Source: Lophius americanus (Eukaryota; Chordata; Actinopteri; Lophiiformes; Lophiidae). From it: DNA of 64,000 nucleotides. Shown here piece by piece: positions 24,025 to 36,019 of the stretch; position 1 is the stretch's first letter; every line of letters starts with the position of its first letter. The stretch is from positions 1,387,501-1,451,500 of the forward strand of contig JBBDHG010000014.1 of NCBI GenBank assembly GCA_037951165.1, read 5' to 3'. The translations under genes were made by a program, and so were the position numbers. The notes beneath the pieces were generated by a model that made no database searches, had not been told where the DNA came from, and saw nothing but the letters and a program-made list of their open reading frames with translations.

Positions 24025-24038
24025 GTCGCCATGGAGAC
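24025..24038. promoter_or_regulatory. RFX X-box-like motif
   Basis: The sequence GTCGCCATGGAGAC fits the X-box pattern GTNRCC-N2-RGYAAC at all positions but one (GGAGAC for GGYAAC). RFX factors bind such imperfect palindromes in promoters and enhancers, including those of ciliary genes. No promoter is evident next to it, so function is only a possibility. Confidence 0.3.
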
Positions 24039-25031
24039 GGGGGACGGGGAGTGAGGTGAGGGTCGAGAATTGAGAACGCTGCAGACAACCATTATCAGCC
24101 CATTCCATGGTAATTAATGATCATTCCGCTGGCTCAAATTCAGGGCCCGCAGAAAAACTGACAGAGAGATCGCTCTGTGAGAGCAGATGTCACAGTGGCA
24201 AGAAATATGTCTGAGTACTGGTGAGGGGAGCTGAGGTGGTTTTTGTTGCCGCTGGAAAATAGTGACAGGATGCCATTGAAAAGCTTGCGCATAGGGGAAA
24301 AATGATGGATGTTAAAGTGATTTATAGCCAGGATGGTTGGGAGGAATTGTGTGTAAGGAAATAAAAGTTTTCCATCGGAATAGCATGTCTCTACACTTTA
24401 TTCAGTCATTCAAGGGCAGAATGATTGACAATAAGACGAATAAACCTCGCTCAAAGGACACCTTTGCCTGGTGTCTATCCAGCAGTGTTAAGATAATCAG
24501 TCATCTAATCGAGTTTTGAGCGCTGTTCACGTTGCTTTTATGAACCTTACACTACTGGGTTTGTAATCAAATCTGATGTCTGCCTACCCTTAGGGACGCT
24601 CGGTCAACTCGGCCAGCCAGCCAATCAACTAGCTTTAGTGGCTCTGAAGTGCCGGCATACGAAACTACCCATCTTCTCCCTCTTTCTCTCCTCAAGCAGG
24701 TAGCCCTTTCCTTACTGCACAAAAAAGGTGCATACACTCAGACAAAATAAAAGCAATTCTGTCTGGAAATAAAAATGCCAGACAGATGCCCATGTTTGAA
24801 CACACTGCGGGGCATAGACAATATAGCGCACACACTCACAAATAGGAACAATCGGTGCCAACCGGACAAAGACTCTTTTCACAGCATTCACAAAGGGAAA
24901 TTGCTGTTCTACCTAAAAAGCATGCTGTGCTCCCACTGTTCAGACTAACAACCCACAAACATGGTACTGACACCACCTGTTTATCACACCGGCACCCCGG
25001 AAACATTTAAGGGACTTTCACAAGATCCGAT

Positions 25032-25067
25032 ATCGAGGCAAAGGTCGACACAGACCTTTGCCTCGAT
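25032..25067. repeat. Perfect 15-bp inverted repeat, 6-nt loop
   Basis: The left arm ATCGAGGCAAAGGTC (25032-25046), loop GACACA (25047-25052) and right arm GACCTTTGCCTCGAT (25053-25067) pair without a mismatch. The arms are GC-balanced, so the hairpin is stable. Pairing stops at once on both sides, so it is not the core of an obvious microRNA precursor. No terminator function is expected in a vertebrate polymerase II context. Confidence 0.95.
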
Positions 25068-25654
25068 TCGCGTAGAATTCATTAAACACATCTTGTTTCC
25101 ATACCATCTTCCAGATAAGCTTCAAAATCTGATCACCTGTTAGCTAATACAAAAGGAGCCACATTAAGGTAACTGGCTTAAAACCACACACAAAGAAACT
25201 TCACTCAACACATATCCTCCTCCAACTCTCTTGGTGTAATAATAGTATAGGTTCAAATAGAATACTGCCAAAGTTCAGATATTGGTACTGGAAACGGAGG
25301 GAAAAGATTAATTAGAACATCTTTAAAAAGGGAAGATGTAGAGAAGCCATCATTCCAGCCCTAAATATCAGATCTTTTTCAACTGGAAATAAGAAATTGG
25401 TGAAGACGTCTTATATATTAGACTAATAGAGACGGTGTACATCCACTAAACTAAACGGGAGTTGGGCCTCAACTCTTGTGCCTCTCTTCCCTTTAGTGTC
25501 CTCCCACTGTAGTTCCAGTTAGTGATCCAGGCGGTCGTTGTTATTGTAGACATTCCTGCTGAGGGATGGATTATCCTCTGTGTCATGGTAGCGAATTCTA
25601 GCATGTCTGTCACCCCACTGACTCATCCTACAGGAAATATTAGCGATCAGTCTC

Positions 25655-26010
25655 TAATAAACCTCGTTTCCACCAAAATAGATCCAGGGGCTGGATCCGA
25701 GCCAGCGCTAGAGCCGGTTCTCAGTTTGTTTCAATGTACGAACGCCTCGTGTTCACACAAGCTAGAAAGGCCGAGTCATTGCGTCACTAAATGGGTCTTG
25801 GATACGTCTCTGCTTTTTTAGCAATCCCAGCGCTAAAGTCATAACAACAATGTTGGCTAGCGTCCCACTGCAAGTGGTGCTGCTGGAAATACGTGACTAC
25901 ATTGGCATCCAAACATGACTGCTTTAGCGGATTCATGCGCCAGTTTTTGGACTACTTTGGATAGCCATCAAGCACGAGAAGAAAGGCAAGTACCAGCCAC
26001 GTCCCTCCTC
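25655..26010 (+). mobile_element. DNA transposon fragment (Harbinger/hAT-like), unresolved
   Basis: The stretch 'cctcgtttccaccaaaata' (from 25662), then 'GATCCAGGGGCTGGATCCGA', 'GAGCCGGTTCTCAG' and 'GTCATTGCGTCACTAAAT', resembles the 5' part of dispersed teleost DNA elements. Those begin with a 'GGTTTCCACC...GAGCCGGTTCT' motif. I could not find the matching inverted end downstream, so either the element is truncated or it runs on to near 27270. The region 26840-27260 is compatible with its interior. No intact transposase frame exists. Confidence 0.4.
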
Positions 26011-26204
26011 TTTATTAAAGCTGAATGCTAATCCTAAACTGTTAGCTTCAGCCTACAACCAGCGGCTTCCCATTGTAATGAATCAGCTCTGTGCTCCAGA
26101 TCATCACTTCCAGATTTTCATTTTAACGTTAAACGTTCTGTTTGGGCGTTACGACATCAAAGCTTTATTAATGTTCCACTGCAAACAGAGCTTTATTATT
26201 ACTA

Positions 26205-26265
26205 ATGGTCAACTTTAACAGCCAGAGGGATTATTGATGGTCTACTTTAACAGAGGGAATGAATT
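26205..26265. repeat. Short tandem duplication, 32-bp period
   Basis: 'ATGGTCAACTTTAACAG...AGAGGGATTATTG' at 26205-26236 is followed directly by 'ATGGTCTACTTTAACAGAGGGAATGAATTG' at 26237-26265. The second copy lacks a few bases. The word AGCTTTATTA also occurs twice just upstream (26161 and 26189). It is likely a replication-slippage product. Confidence 0.7.
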
Positions 26266-27269
26266 GTTTTGAAGCAGCAATGCACGTTTTTTTTAATACA
26301 AAATCTTCTGTTTTGGATAATCCAACACATCTATGCTTTAAGCATTGTATTATCTTTCTTTAAATTAAGCATATTGTTTCTAAAAAAAACATTCTATAGT
26401 CACAATATAAAAGTGTGCAATGCTATGTAAATGTGTTCAATGAACCTTTCTTATAAAATCCAGCTGTGCCTCTTCTGTCTTCTACAGGTTCTGCAGCAGC
26501 TCCTACCTACTGTCGATTTTATTTTTCTGTGCACAAGAATGAGAAATGGCACTTAAAAATTCATCCACGTCTGACAGAACTGCATGTTATATTGATAAAG
26601 TATATCATATCACCACACTTTATCCGATACTGTATTAATATAACCCACACTGTAATCAGTAGCTATTTGATATTGTACAAACTATTGTAAAACATCATCT
26701 ACATCCGCACTGTTATATAAAACTGTAACTAGTTTTGCCTATGTTATTGAATGATATTTATCAGTGCAGTCAGAATAACTGTTGTTGAAATAATTAAACT
26801 GACCTTGTCTGGCTCCTCTGATGAGGATGGTTGAGCTCAGACCTTCATCTTGGTGCAGATGAGTCATCTCGTCATCATGGCAGACAATATCTATAAATTA
26901 ACAAGCTAATCTGTCCATGACACATTAAACGGGGTTCACCTGGTGTGAAGTCCTGAGTAAAGTGATGTTAGGTGAGACTGGTCATGTTAGCATGTAAAGC
27001 CCTGACGTTGGCTACAGCTAACTGCTGAACATCAGACGTTATCTAAACAATACAAGCTCCTGATTCCAACAAAATGAAATGTGGAACATAAAAACTTTCC
27101 AGGTTCTGTTGATCTTTGGAGTAGTCGATCATCCACCACGCTTTCTTGCGGCTGCAGAGCTCACTTTCTCCGTGACGACGGTCCTTCAACAAGGACCCGG
27201 TTTAAAACTTTAGATGTGGCTTTCCGTTTTGTCGAAACATGACTTGTTGCTGGTGGTCCTGATAGGGTA

Positions 27270-30200
27270 TCATTTCCTTAACTTTTGTTTGTCTTTAATT
27301 TGTTATTGATCGGTTCGGTACCATCCGTACTTCACTGCAGACATCGCACATTGTTTGCTTCAAAACTACTTTGTAATGAGGAGACGCTCGGTTCTCACAT
27401 CCACGACCAGGGCTACTTTATTTCACGTCCACCATGAAACCTTTCATTATAAAATCACAGTTTTCTTACAGTTCCATTAGATACGGTGCTCTCTTGCTGA
27501 GGCCTCTTAAACATGGCGGACAAAAAGTTATGTGATTTTCTGCGATAACCCTGCCTCTGGCTCAACAACGTCACCGGTTCACCTGTTTCAGGGACCACAG
27601 CCAGTCTTTCCGCGATGGAAACCCTAAGACCTGGTTCCAAATTAGGCTGTAGCTCGGCTCTGGCTCTGAAACCACTGCGGAACGGGCCCACAGGCATCCA
27701 CGCACACACTGTGCCCCCATCTCTTAACCCTCCACACTCTCTCTCCTGCCTGTACCTCCTCCTCTCTTGCTCTACCTTTCCTGTCCTCTCTCCCCCTCCC
27801 TCTCTCCTCGATGTTTTTCCAAAGGCTCCGGAGAGAATTATCATCCTGGAACCATCCTCTTCTTACAGCCCGACCACACACAGGCAAAAACACTAAAACA
27901 CTGACACAAAGTTAAACAGCGTTATCCATCCCTGCTGGTGTCAGACCCTCAATTAATTTTGTCATTAACTGTATCCCATTGCTCAAACTGCTGCCGCAAT
28001 GCCATGATGCCTCACCCTCACGGATTGAAGACTAGGCCGACTTGCAGAGCATAACAGACGCGGACAATTCTGTTCTTTCTCACTGACATCCATTTACATC
28101 CTAATGATGCAAATAACCCCCGTGCAATCATGTGACCTTTCACCCATCCTTGTGAATCTCTGTGAGCTTGTTCAGGTCTGTTTAGCCTCCATGTCTGCCA
28201 CCAGATTGGGTGGGTTTAAAAGGGGGTAGTCAAGGACTGGGCTGCAGGGGAAGAAGTGGATGGGACAAGAACATAATCGGGGGTGTCTGAAGTTAAGGGC
28301 ATTCTACACAGAGATCAGGTTAAAGAATTGGAGCTTGAATCATCACACCTCTCCATTTATTTTTTATTTTTTTGCTTGTTTACGACCTCCTTACTGTATG
28401 ATGTTTTGCTGTAGGCTACACAGGGACCAGTGGTGAAGCGATTTACTAGATTCTCCAGTTAATTTCCTTTCAAGCGAACTACAGCCCGTCTAATGCCTGG
28501 TACTGATTTCCCTCCTGCTGCTCACCCTTGTCTGTCTCTGTAGGTCTCTCGCCACAATGATGATCTCTGCCACAGCAGGCTGTGGTACAGAGTAACCCGA
28601 CTCCATTTTGAAACCCAAGTAGTGTTATTATGACTTTCTGAGTCATGGAAAGAGTGAACATAGCTCTGGGGTAGAAAGGGACAAACTTATTTAGTTGAGA
28701 ATTAGTGTTGAGGGAATCACTAATTGTGTGTGTTTTATGGTCGTCTGTCCATTTGTAATTGTTTTGGTTTAGAGCATAATTGCAAATCATTCACTATCTC
28801 CTCGCCAAACATAGATGTACATTTATATTAACCATGACAAGTGGTTATGCCTTACCATTTTGTACTTTTGTCCATGGAGACCTCCTTTTTATGGCGAGCC
28901 TCAGTGACGGCGATCTTTTCCAGAGCATAATATCCCAACAACAAACAATACATGAGGCTGACGACAGGAATGGAGGAAATGTTCCATTCCAAATGCATTT
29001 CTTGTACAATATTTGGGTGAAAATACAACTTTCTGATGACTCTTCTCAAACCTAAATGAGTTGGGATTATCCATGTATTGTTTAAGACCTATATTGTCAT
29101 TCCTCCTCTCCGTCCTTTAGCAAATAGAAGTCGCTTGCAGTGCATTCCTTGGCTTTCAGTAAAATGTGAGGGTTGGGCTCTGAATGCTCCTAGCTTATGG
29201 GTACGACTTTGATTCGCAGCTTACAGAGCCGTTTAGCTTATCCCCGCATCATCCTTGAAATAGTGTCATGCCATCGAGTTTCGCTGGTGCATTTTGCTCT
29301 GTCTCTTACGTTAGCAACGTGTGAACAGAGCTGATCCCTGATGCATATGGATCGCCCCCCACAGTTTGGCACTTATGCTCCTCCTGGATTAGAAATATTA
29401 AACAGAAATTCACAAATAGAGGTTGAAATATAGTAGTACAGCAGCTGTTAAATTAATAACCTGTATTCTGATGCTGAGCTGCAGTGAAAAGTTAATACAG
29501 AATCATACTGTGTTTTAATGAGTAGCTTATTTAAGAGCTCTTTCTTTTGCCTCAACGTGTGAAAGCCCCTTGGCTGTAAATGTGAGCATCTACTGTGCTG
29601 TATGGAGGTAACTATGAAAGCCGTTTGGTGGTGAGATTGTTGGTATGTATGTTTATAGGTGCTGCCCTCCATTTTGACACAAAATAAAAAATATAATAAT
29701 TGTCCAGCCCAGATTTATCTTGACTGAACATGAAATTGAACCTCACTTATCTAACCTTTACATCCCAACATACACCCAACTCTACCCAACATGGGCACAT
29801 CTCCTTCACCATCATCCTACAGACTGTGTATATACCCACGTGTGTGTTTTAGTACCTTCCTCCTTCTTAATCTCATTCCACCCCTAATTCTGTCTCACTC
29901 TCTGTTCTCCCCACCCTTGCCCAGGGGGCTCCATAAATATCATTTCATCCCATGGAGATGCTGACACGTTGCAAAGGGTCTACAATAAATAATTCACTCT
30001 CTTGGTGCAGGGCAGGCAGACTCCCCTGCTTAGGAATTCAGCTGGAGTGTGTGTATGTTGGGGTAGAGGGGCTTGGGGGATGATGAGGGCTTGCGAGTTC
30101 GTGATATGCACACAGACATACATACTCAACATCCGTGCCTACTAACATACAATTACTTTAGATAAACAATTGCTCTGTTTCAATCAGTCTCCAGCATTAA

Positions 30201-30479
30201 ACTCCTTCTTCCTTCATCTCTGCCCATTAGCTACAGCTATAAGGGTACTGCTACTTCCAGTACGTCTGCCTTGGCCAGCGATAACCTCTTCAGCCCCGAA
30301 CCCCTCTTTCCTTCTCTTTCCTTCTCTTTCCAGCTTCATTCACAGCATGCTGAATGAGGCTGCTCACAGGGATTGTGCACCGACCATCACCTGCCCGCTT
30401 AACGTAGTGGCTCCTCTGATTTATTGATGATGTGTGGGATTATTAATACCAATACTCGCCTCTGCTTGCCAAGCTGGCA
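27270..30479. other. Unassigned non-coding DNA
   Basis: No gene is recognised. The 27615-27900 part is C/T-rich on the plus strand (A/G-rich on the minus). This keeps frames open on both strands (up to 129 codons, minus) but gives Arg/Glu/Gly-rich low-complexity products. A short 10-bp-period pyrimidine repeat lies at 30305-30331 (TCTTTCCTTC units). Splice-acceptor-like tracts occur (for example 'gtctgtctctgtag' near 28544) without a convincing exon after them. Confidence 0.55.
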
Positions 30480-30556
30480 TGAACACCAAACCCCCGACAT
30501 ACGTTGTTTTGTTGTTTTTAAAACAATGACAATAAAGATCTTTTCTACTCTACTCA
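30480..30556 (+). mobile_element. LINE/SINE 3' tail remnant
   Basis: 'AAACAATGACAATAAAGATC' followed by 'TTTTCTACTCTACTC' (30521-30555) looks like the 3' end of fish L2-type LINEs or their partner SINEs. Those typically end in 'TGACAATAAAG' plus a short pyrimidine-rich tandem repeat. Upstream sequence could not be matched to a reverse transcriptase, so only the 3' tip remains. Confidence 0.4.
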
Positions 30557-31961
30557 ATATCTGAATACTGAGAGATGGATAGGCAGACATTGGATGTATT
30601 GTAGTAAGAAGGCTTTAGTGGAGCTTTGGCTCCAAAGTGAGAAAGAAACACCATTCAGTGTCAGACAAATTTCTGGTGTGTACTTGCAAACACTGACACT
30701 TTTCATTATGGTATTTAGTTTCTTTCCTTTTTTTTCACCTTCGGGGGAAGATGAGTGACAAATTGATTAAAGATGTAGTTGCTGAAGTTGGTGTCAGGCC
30801 GTAGTGTAAGAGTATGGGGGGTATCTCGTCTACCTATACAGGGGATGGTTCTAGAAAAGCCTAATATGAGTTAGTGAGGCAATGAAGCGACTGCAGAGGG
30901 CTTTTTCATTTTTCCAAGCTTTTGAAAATTTTAGGTGAAAATGAAGCATTCTCAGGCAATCAGTGGGGAGAAATTACTATTTCGCCATTTCATTCTACTG
31001 AATGATGAAATATTCAACGGGCTGGGATGTTTGTTTGTTTGTTTTTTTTTTTTGTTTGGTTATTGGTCCATGTGGAGTATGCAGTGCCTCGTAAGCATTA
31101 GGCTGTATATATAGCCTCAGAAACTGCGCCAAGATTCCTCCCTAAATATAATGGCCTTCACTTAAACAAATTAAGCTCAAAATGTGGAGGACAGTGCGTT
31201 GAAATTAATGAGATATTGACACTCCAGTTTTTAAATTTAAACAGACATCCCACTTATTAAGTCTTACTAAAGGTCCTGGGATTCTGGTCTGCACGGAACA
31301 TATCAACCCTTTTAGCTGAATGGTTGTGTCTGGGATGTTTTCATGCTACCATATTTCTGTGAAACGGTGTGGTTGACTGGACTTTCAGTGGTCCCTAGCA
31401 GACTCTATCTCAAAAAGTGTCATACGGTGTAAATGGAATAAAAATAAAGCACATTTAAACTAGTATGGATATCATGGAGATGAGAAGTCCCCACTTCCAT
31501 CTTGAGTCTGAGCTTTGATAGTCTTGAAGTAATTATGCTATTTCTAATTAGCAGACACATTGTCTATTGTCATTACTTTTAAGTTATTTTTTTATAGAAG
31601 AAATTACTTTAGGGAACACTACATGCTTTGTAATAGCATGATGTATAGCATTTAAGGCTTAATCTGAACTGGTAGTAAGGCAGATGTGTAAAGAAAGAAT
31701 GCGTATAATCAACCTTTTTTTTGGATTATAGCCCAGTGATGCACATTAGTATTGTCTAATATTGTAACTTTTTTCCACACGATCATTAAGTTATAAGTCA
31801 TTTGGATTGTTTTAAACCATTGTTTTTTTCCTGTAATTACTTTTCTCAAGGCAAATTAAGTGTTGTGATTTAACGATAAAAAACGGCTGTAATAATAATA
31901 ATAAAAATCTATTCTCTGTATTATCACCTGTATTATACTGAACATGCATAAAGTAAAAGAT
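30557..31961. other. Unassigned non-coding DNA
   Basis: No gene is recognised. The stretch contains a (TTTG)n/T-run tract at about 31028-31055 and an AAT-rich stretch near 31890-31905. No open frame longer than about 70 codons is present. Confidence 0.6.
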
Positions 31962-32140
31962 TGTAAAATTAATTCTCTGCATTTGACCCAACCCTAAGCA
32001 GCACTGGGCAATCACTGCGAAAGACATTCAGGCTTCTTGATCAAACACCCAAAGATGTGTAGAGTGCAAAGGCTGAGATCCAACCGCCGCCCTTGGGGTT
32101 GTTAAATGACTACTCCACCAACTGAGCTACAGCTGCCCCT
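31962..32140 (-). mobile_element. tRNA-derived SINE, minus strand
   Basis: On the minus strand the copy begins 'GGGGCAGCTGTAGCTCAGTTGG' at 32140, which contains box A, with box B GGTTGGATCTC at 32075-32085. The body is diverged ('TTGATCAAGAAGCC' stands where CTTGAGCAAG is expected) but ends with the diagnostic 'GGGTTGGGTCAAATGCAGAG' (about 31975-31994). An A/T-rich tail lies to the left. It is an older member of the same group as the SINE at 19988-20222. Confidence 0.8.
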
Positions 32141-35100
32141 TGTTAACCCTGCAGCTATACAGAGCTACTGTTAAAACCTAACAAGTAGTCTTCCTGGTAA
32201 AACATGAAAACCCAGCGCTGGTCCAGTGTGTGATTTTAGTTTCCACAAGCAAAAGATCCATGATGTGTGCGAGGGCTGCAACAGCGTCAAACACTTTCGC
32301 ACGTTTTTTTAAGTGCGTTCTTTAAGCAATGAAATAGTATTGCTGCAGCAATCTTTTATGTTACCTCTTACATACCAGTTGATCTTATATTCTCTTTGAA
32401 GGGTGTAATCCCCCAGACTGTGTTCCGTCTTTCCAATTTTAAAACTTTGATGGTGGATGTTTGTTCTCCTTTGAGTGATCTGCTTCACTTGCTTTTTCTT
32501 GTGGGTCACCCACATGCGTTGTCCTGTCCTTCATCCTCGCCAGATTGCTCATTTACACCGATATCAGTTGTGCGATGTCACTACGTCCACTTTGTGACAT
32601 TTCTTACTGACCAGAGAGGTGCTATAAACAGCATCTGCAACAGTCTCTTGAACCAGCTGTTCAACAGGTGCTTTATTTTCTGTTTTCTTAGGACCTTCGC
32701 CAATATCTGGCACAGGTCTATGTGGCACAAACGGCGTTTCCTTGTTTGTCTGAAGCTTGAGTGAACATTACTCCAATCAAACACACTCACACCACAGAGC
32801 TGCTGTAAACAAATGGGGAGGTCAGAAAAACAGACTGTGACAGAAAGGAGGCAGAGGTCACTAATGTTTAGCATCTCATCCTCACCAAATGCCCTCCAAC
32901 CGTTCTAATAGATGCCAAGGAAGAAAAGAGAGCGTCTTGGATTTGATTAGCCTCAAGCTGCAGCATCTAATTGCCCCTTGCACCAAAGCCATATTGAAAT
33001 GATTTATTCATCATCAAGCTCTAAACAGTCCCTTGTAATAACCGTCTAGAAAAATAGGATTCTCTGTCCTTGCTCCCCTCCATCACGGTATTGTCTCTGT
33101 CACAGGCGAGTATAATGAGAACCATGTTTCCATTCCCAGCAAGATGTAGGTTGATGTTTACTGCTATAATAACGGTCGACATTACTGTTGTGAAGTATTC
33201 ATTCTGTGTAAGAGAGAAGGCGATCCTGACACACTGGGGGCATAATACCTTTTATGCTTCTGCTGCACATGCGCTAGCCTTTTGTTGCTTCTGCAGTGAC
33301 TTTGAGAGGCCTTGAGTTATATTATATATATAACATCTCCCTCCTGATTCCTTCACCATCAACAGTCATACAGCATACGGTTATTTTCAATGTGTTACGT
33401 ATGGATGGGAAACGCTTATCCTTTCCAACCCTTGATATTCAGTCTTAACAGGCAAATTACGCACAGAAAACGATTTTTCCTCAAAGCTAAAGCTAAGCAA
33501 CTTTGTTAAAGGCTTTCATTCGACAAAGGGAACTTTTAATCTCCTAGTGCTCAGAATCTGGTCTTATCCCAAGAACGTGTTTAATCACAAGTGGGGCCAC
33601 AGTGCTGTCCATCCCAAGCAGAAGATCCTCTTACGTGGTTAAAAAGGCCCTCAGAAGAGCCCTCTCTGCTACTTTGATCTTTAAAGCCTTAGCATGCTGA
33701 TGTTGATTATGGGTTGGAAGTGGTAGACATTTCGGACAGGGTGGAATGGTTGGCCAAAGACTGATGCTCAAAGTTGTAAATGCTGAGCCTTTCCTGTATT
33801 TAGTAACGCACCGATAATCCTCACTAATATCGAGTACTTAATGATAGCATTGTGGTTTTCATTAGTTGTAATTTACTGAGAACTTCAAGTCTGAAATAAA
33901 GGGCAAAGGGGAGATTATGTGCCTTTTCACAGAGTTGTGCAGCTGAGGTGTTACAACATCTGTGATGTAGTGACAACTGGAATGTAATATTACTCTCTTT
34001 ACTACTTAGACTACGACATTATCGACCAATGGTAATGGCTGGTCATGAGGAATATACTGTGTAAGCTCTCACCGTTGTTTTTACAGATCATTGATTGTCT
34101 TTGGAGATTTTCCTGTGGTTCCTCAGTCTTTGCTGCATTAGAAGACCCCCTTATATTTGGCTTTGTGCGGTTCCTTGTTTAGAAAGAGATTCAGCCTTCT
34201 GGGAGATAGAATGGGAATGTCTTATTCATTCTCTGGTTCTTTCCACACCTCTTATTTGCTGTTTAGCAGAGCATAGGTTGAAGTTTGCTTCCCTTTTGTC
34301 CTCATCACCTACATAATAACAATATTTTCTCCCTGCTGATATTGTTCCTCTTCCTCCTATCTGCTCAGCTAACAGAAGTTATTGTTGCGTGAAGTGGTAT
34401 CGTTACTATAAAAGTATCAAGTGTAGTTTTGTTGGAGTAATTTTAAAAGGCGGCCCAACAGGCAAGTACAATGGTCCGAGGAAACTCTCTGTTTGGTAAA
34501 TCTCAGCCTGTATCACAACTTCTTATACTCTTTATCTTAGCCCCGTCTTTGCTAAAATGTATCTGACCGGCAGTAAGTCACCTTGATGCCAAATGAAAAC
34601 AGCCCCTCAGAGGATCAGTTTAACACCCAAGCAAATCGACTTTCAACAGAGTTATATTAATATGTTGTTGGCCACCAGCTAGCAGCAGGTTAAATATAGG
34701 ATGTGGTGGCGTGGGGCTTACGAGGTGACCCTGTTACTATTCAAAGGGAAACAAGAACCCGAGCATGTTGGCTCTCTTGACTTGCTTGGACCTGGCTTGC
34801 GTTTAGGCCAGTTGTGTGTGGTATTGTGCACAAAGACTTGCCATATGTGGTGTCCCAGTGATGGCGGGCCCTGCAGCTTTTCTCATCCTGATGGAAACAC
34901 ATCTTAAGCAGTCTACCCCGGCCCCGCTGGCCATAGTGGAATGGAGTTCAGAGAAATGGCCGAGGTTTGTGCCTCTCACTGTCAAATCTGTTGCTGTTTC
35001 TCTCTTACCCCACTCAATCTGTATGCAGTACGGAACTCCCTTCCTGTAGGCCAGATTAATGCTATTCCACAGGCCTTGACTTAATCCAAAAAAAGGATTG

Positions 35101-35945
35101 TTCTAAGCCATGACAAGGTAATATGGGCTAAACAGATTGCACTGGTGCACGGCCAGAGTTACTGTAATGCGATGCTACAAATCTGGGTGTTATTGCATTA
35201 GTACGTTATTCTGTAACCTTCAAGGGTTTAGTGATCAAGCTACTATTACTGTGAATTTGGATGCATTTTTTAGTCTGAGAAAATGTTTATTATATTGTAT
35301 CTGTAATATGTTTTAAAGATTATCGTTGCCATTCCATTCAGTGATCCCAATGAACGTGCTTAAAAGAAGCTGAGGATATCAGGGGTGATAAATGCTTATC
35401 AGATTGGAAATGACTCCCATCATCACATTACTGCCTGGAGAGCCTCCATCACCACAGTCTCTGCTGCCAAGTTTAAAAATGTGCTCACAGGAAGGAGTGA
35501 AGTCTAGAGAGAGGTAGGAGACGGTGTCCTTTTCCTTGAAATTTGTCATTCCTGAGGTTCTTCATCATTATCCCTCGCCAGGACTAAATGAGGCCAGTGA
35601 TATAGGAATGCTTTCTGTCTGTCTGTACATCCGTCACATTTAGTTTCTGGAATGTATCTCTAATATAGTTTTTTTCACGCAACTCTCCACACATAATAAC
35701 TTGTTACAGAGAAGCGGCACTGTTTGCTATTAAGGAACTTATGTACTTTGTTTTGTTTCCATGGTTACATTGGGAATTTAGGCTCGTCGGTGAGGATTTC
35801 TTTCGAAAAACTTCTCCAATACACTTGAGAGGCGCCTTTTCAATATTTTTGGCTTTTTTTTTTTTTGGTGTTGACAACAAAACTTAACATAGATATGTAA
35901 TTAACAATAATTGCAATTAACAGGACAGTATTTCATGGTTGTCGG
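32141..35945. other. Unassigned non-coding DNA
   Basis: No gene is recognised. Open frames such as 32396-32764 (122 codons) show no domain signature. A short TA-rich palindromic run lies at about 33320-33336. GTTTCCATGGTTAC at 35755-35768 loosely resembles an RFX X-box. A T run at about 35859-35870 precedes the (GGAT)n tract. Confidence 0.6.
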
Positions 35946-36019
35946 TGGATGAATTGATGGATGGATGAATAATGGATGGATGGATGGATGGAACGATGAA
36001 TGATTTGTGGATGGATGGA
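35946..36019. repeat. (GGAT)n microsatellite, interrupted
   Basis: Tetranucleotide units of ATGG/GGAT occur through the tract, longest at about 35972-35991, with interruptions (GAATTGATGG, GAACGATGAATGATTTG). GGATn tracts often form the tail of V-SINE-type repeats in fish, but no SINE body adjoins this one. Confidence 0.9.

Larger units (their letters stand above)
23635..25660. other. Unassigned non-coding DNA
   Basis: No gene is recognised. The 23930-24260 block is GC-richer. It contains GTCGCCATGGAGAC (24025-24038), close to the RFX X-box consensus, and 'ggtaattaatgatc' at 24109, and looks like a candidate regulatory patch. A perfect hairpin at 25032-25067 is listed separately. Short open frames show no domains. 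Confidence 0.55.

Noticed and set aside
25032..25067. microRNA precursor
   Set aside because: The stem is only 15 bp and pairing does not continue on either side. A precursor needs a stem about twice as long.
27455..27896. Overlapping open frames of 129, 93 and 83 codons
   Set aside because: The stretch is strongly pyrimidine-rich on one strand, which removes stops. The products are low-complexity and share no domain.
28520..28600. Possible exon after 'gtctgtctctgtag'
   Set aside because: The tract is good, but the following sequence has no clear donor or convincing open frame.
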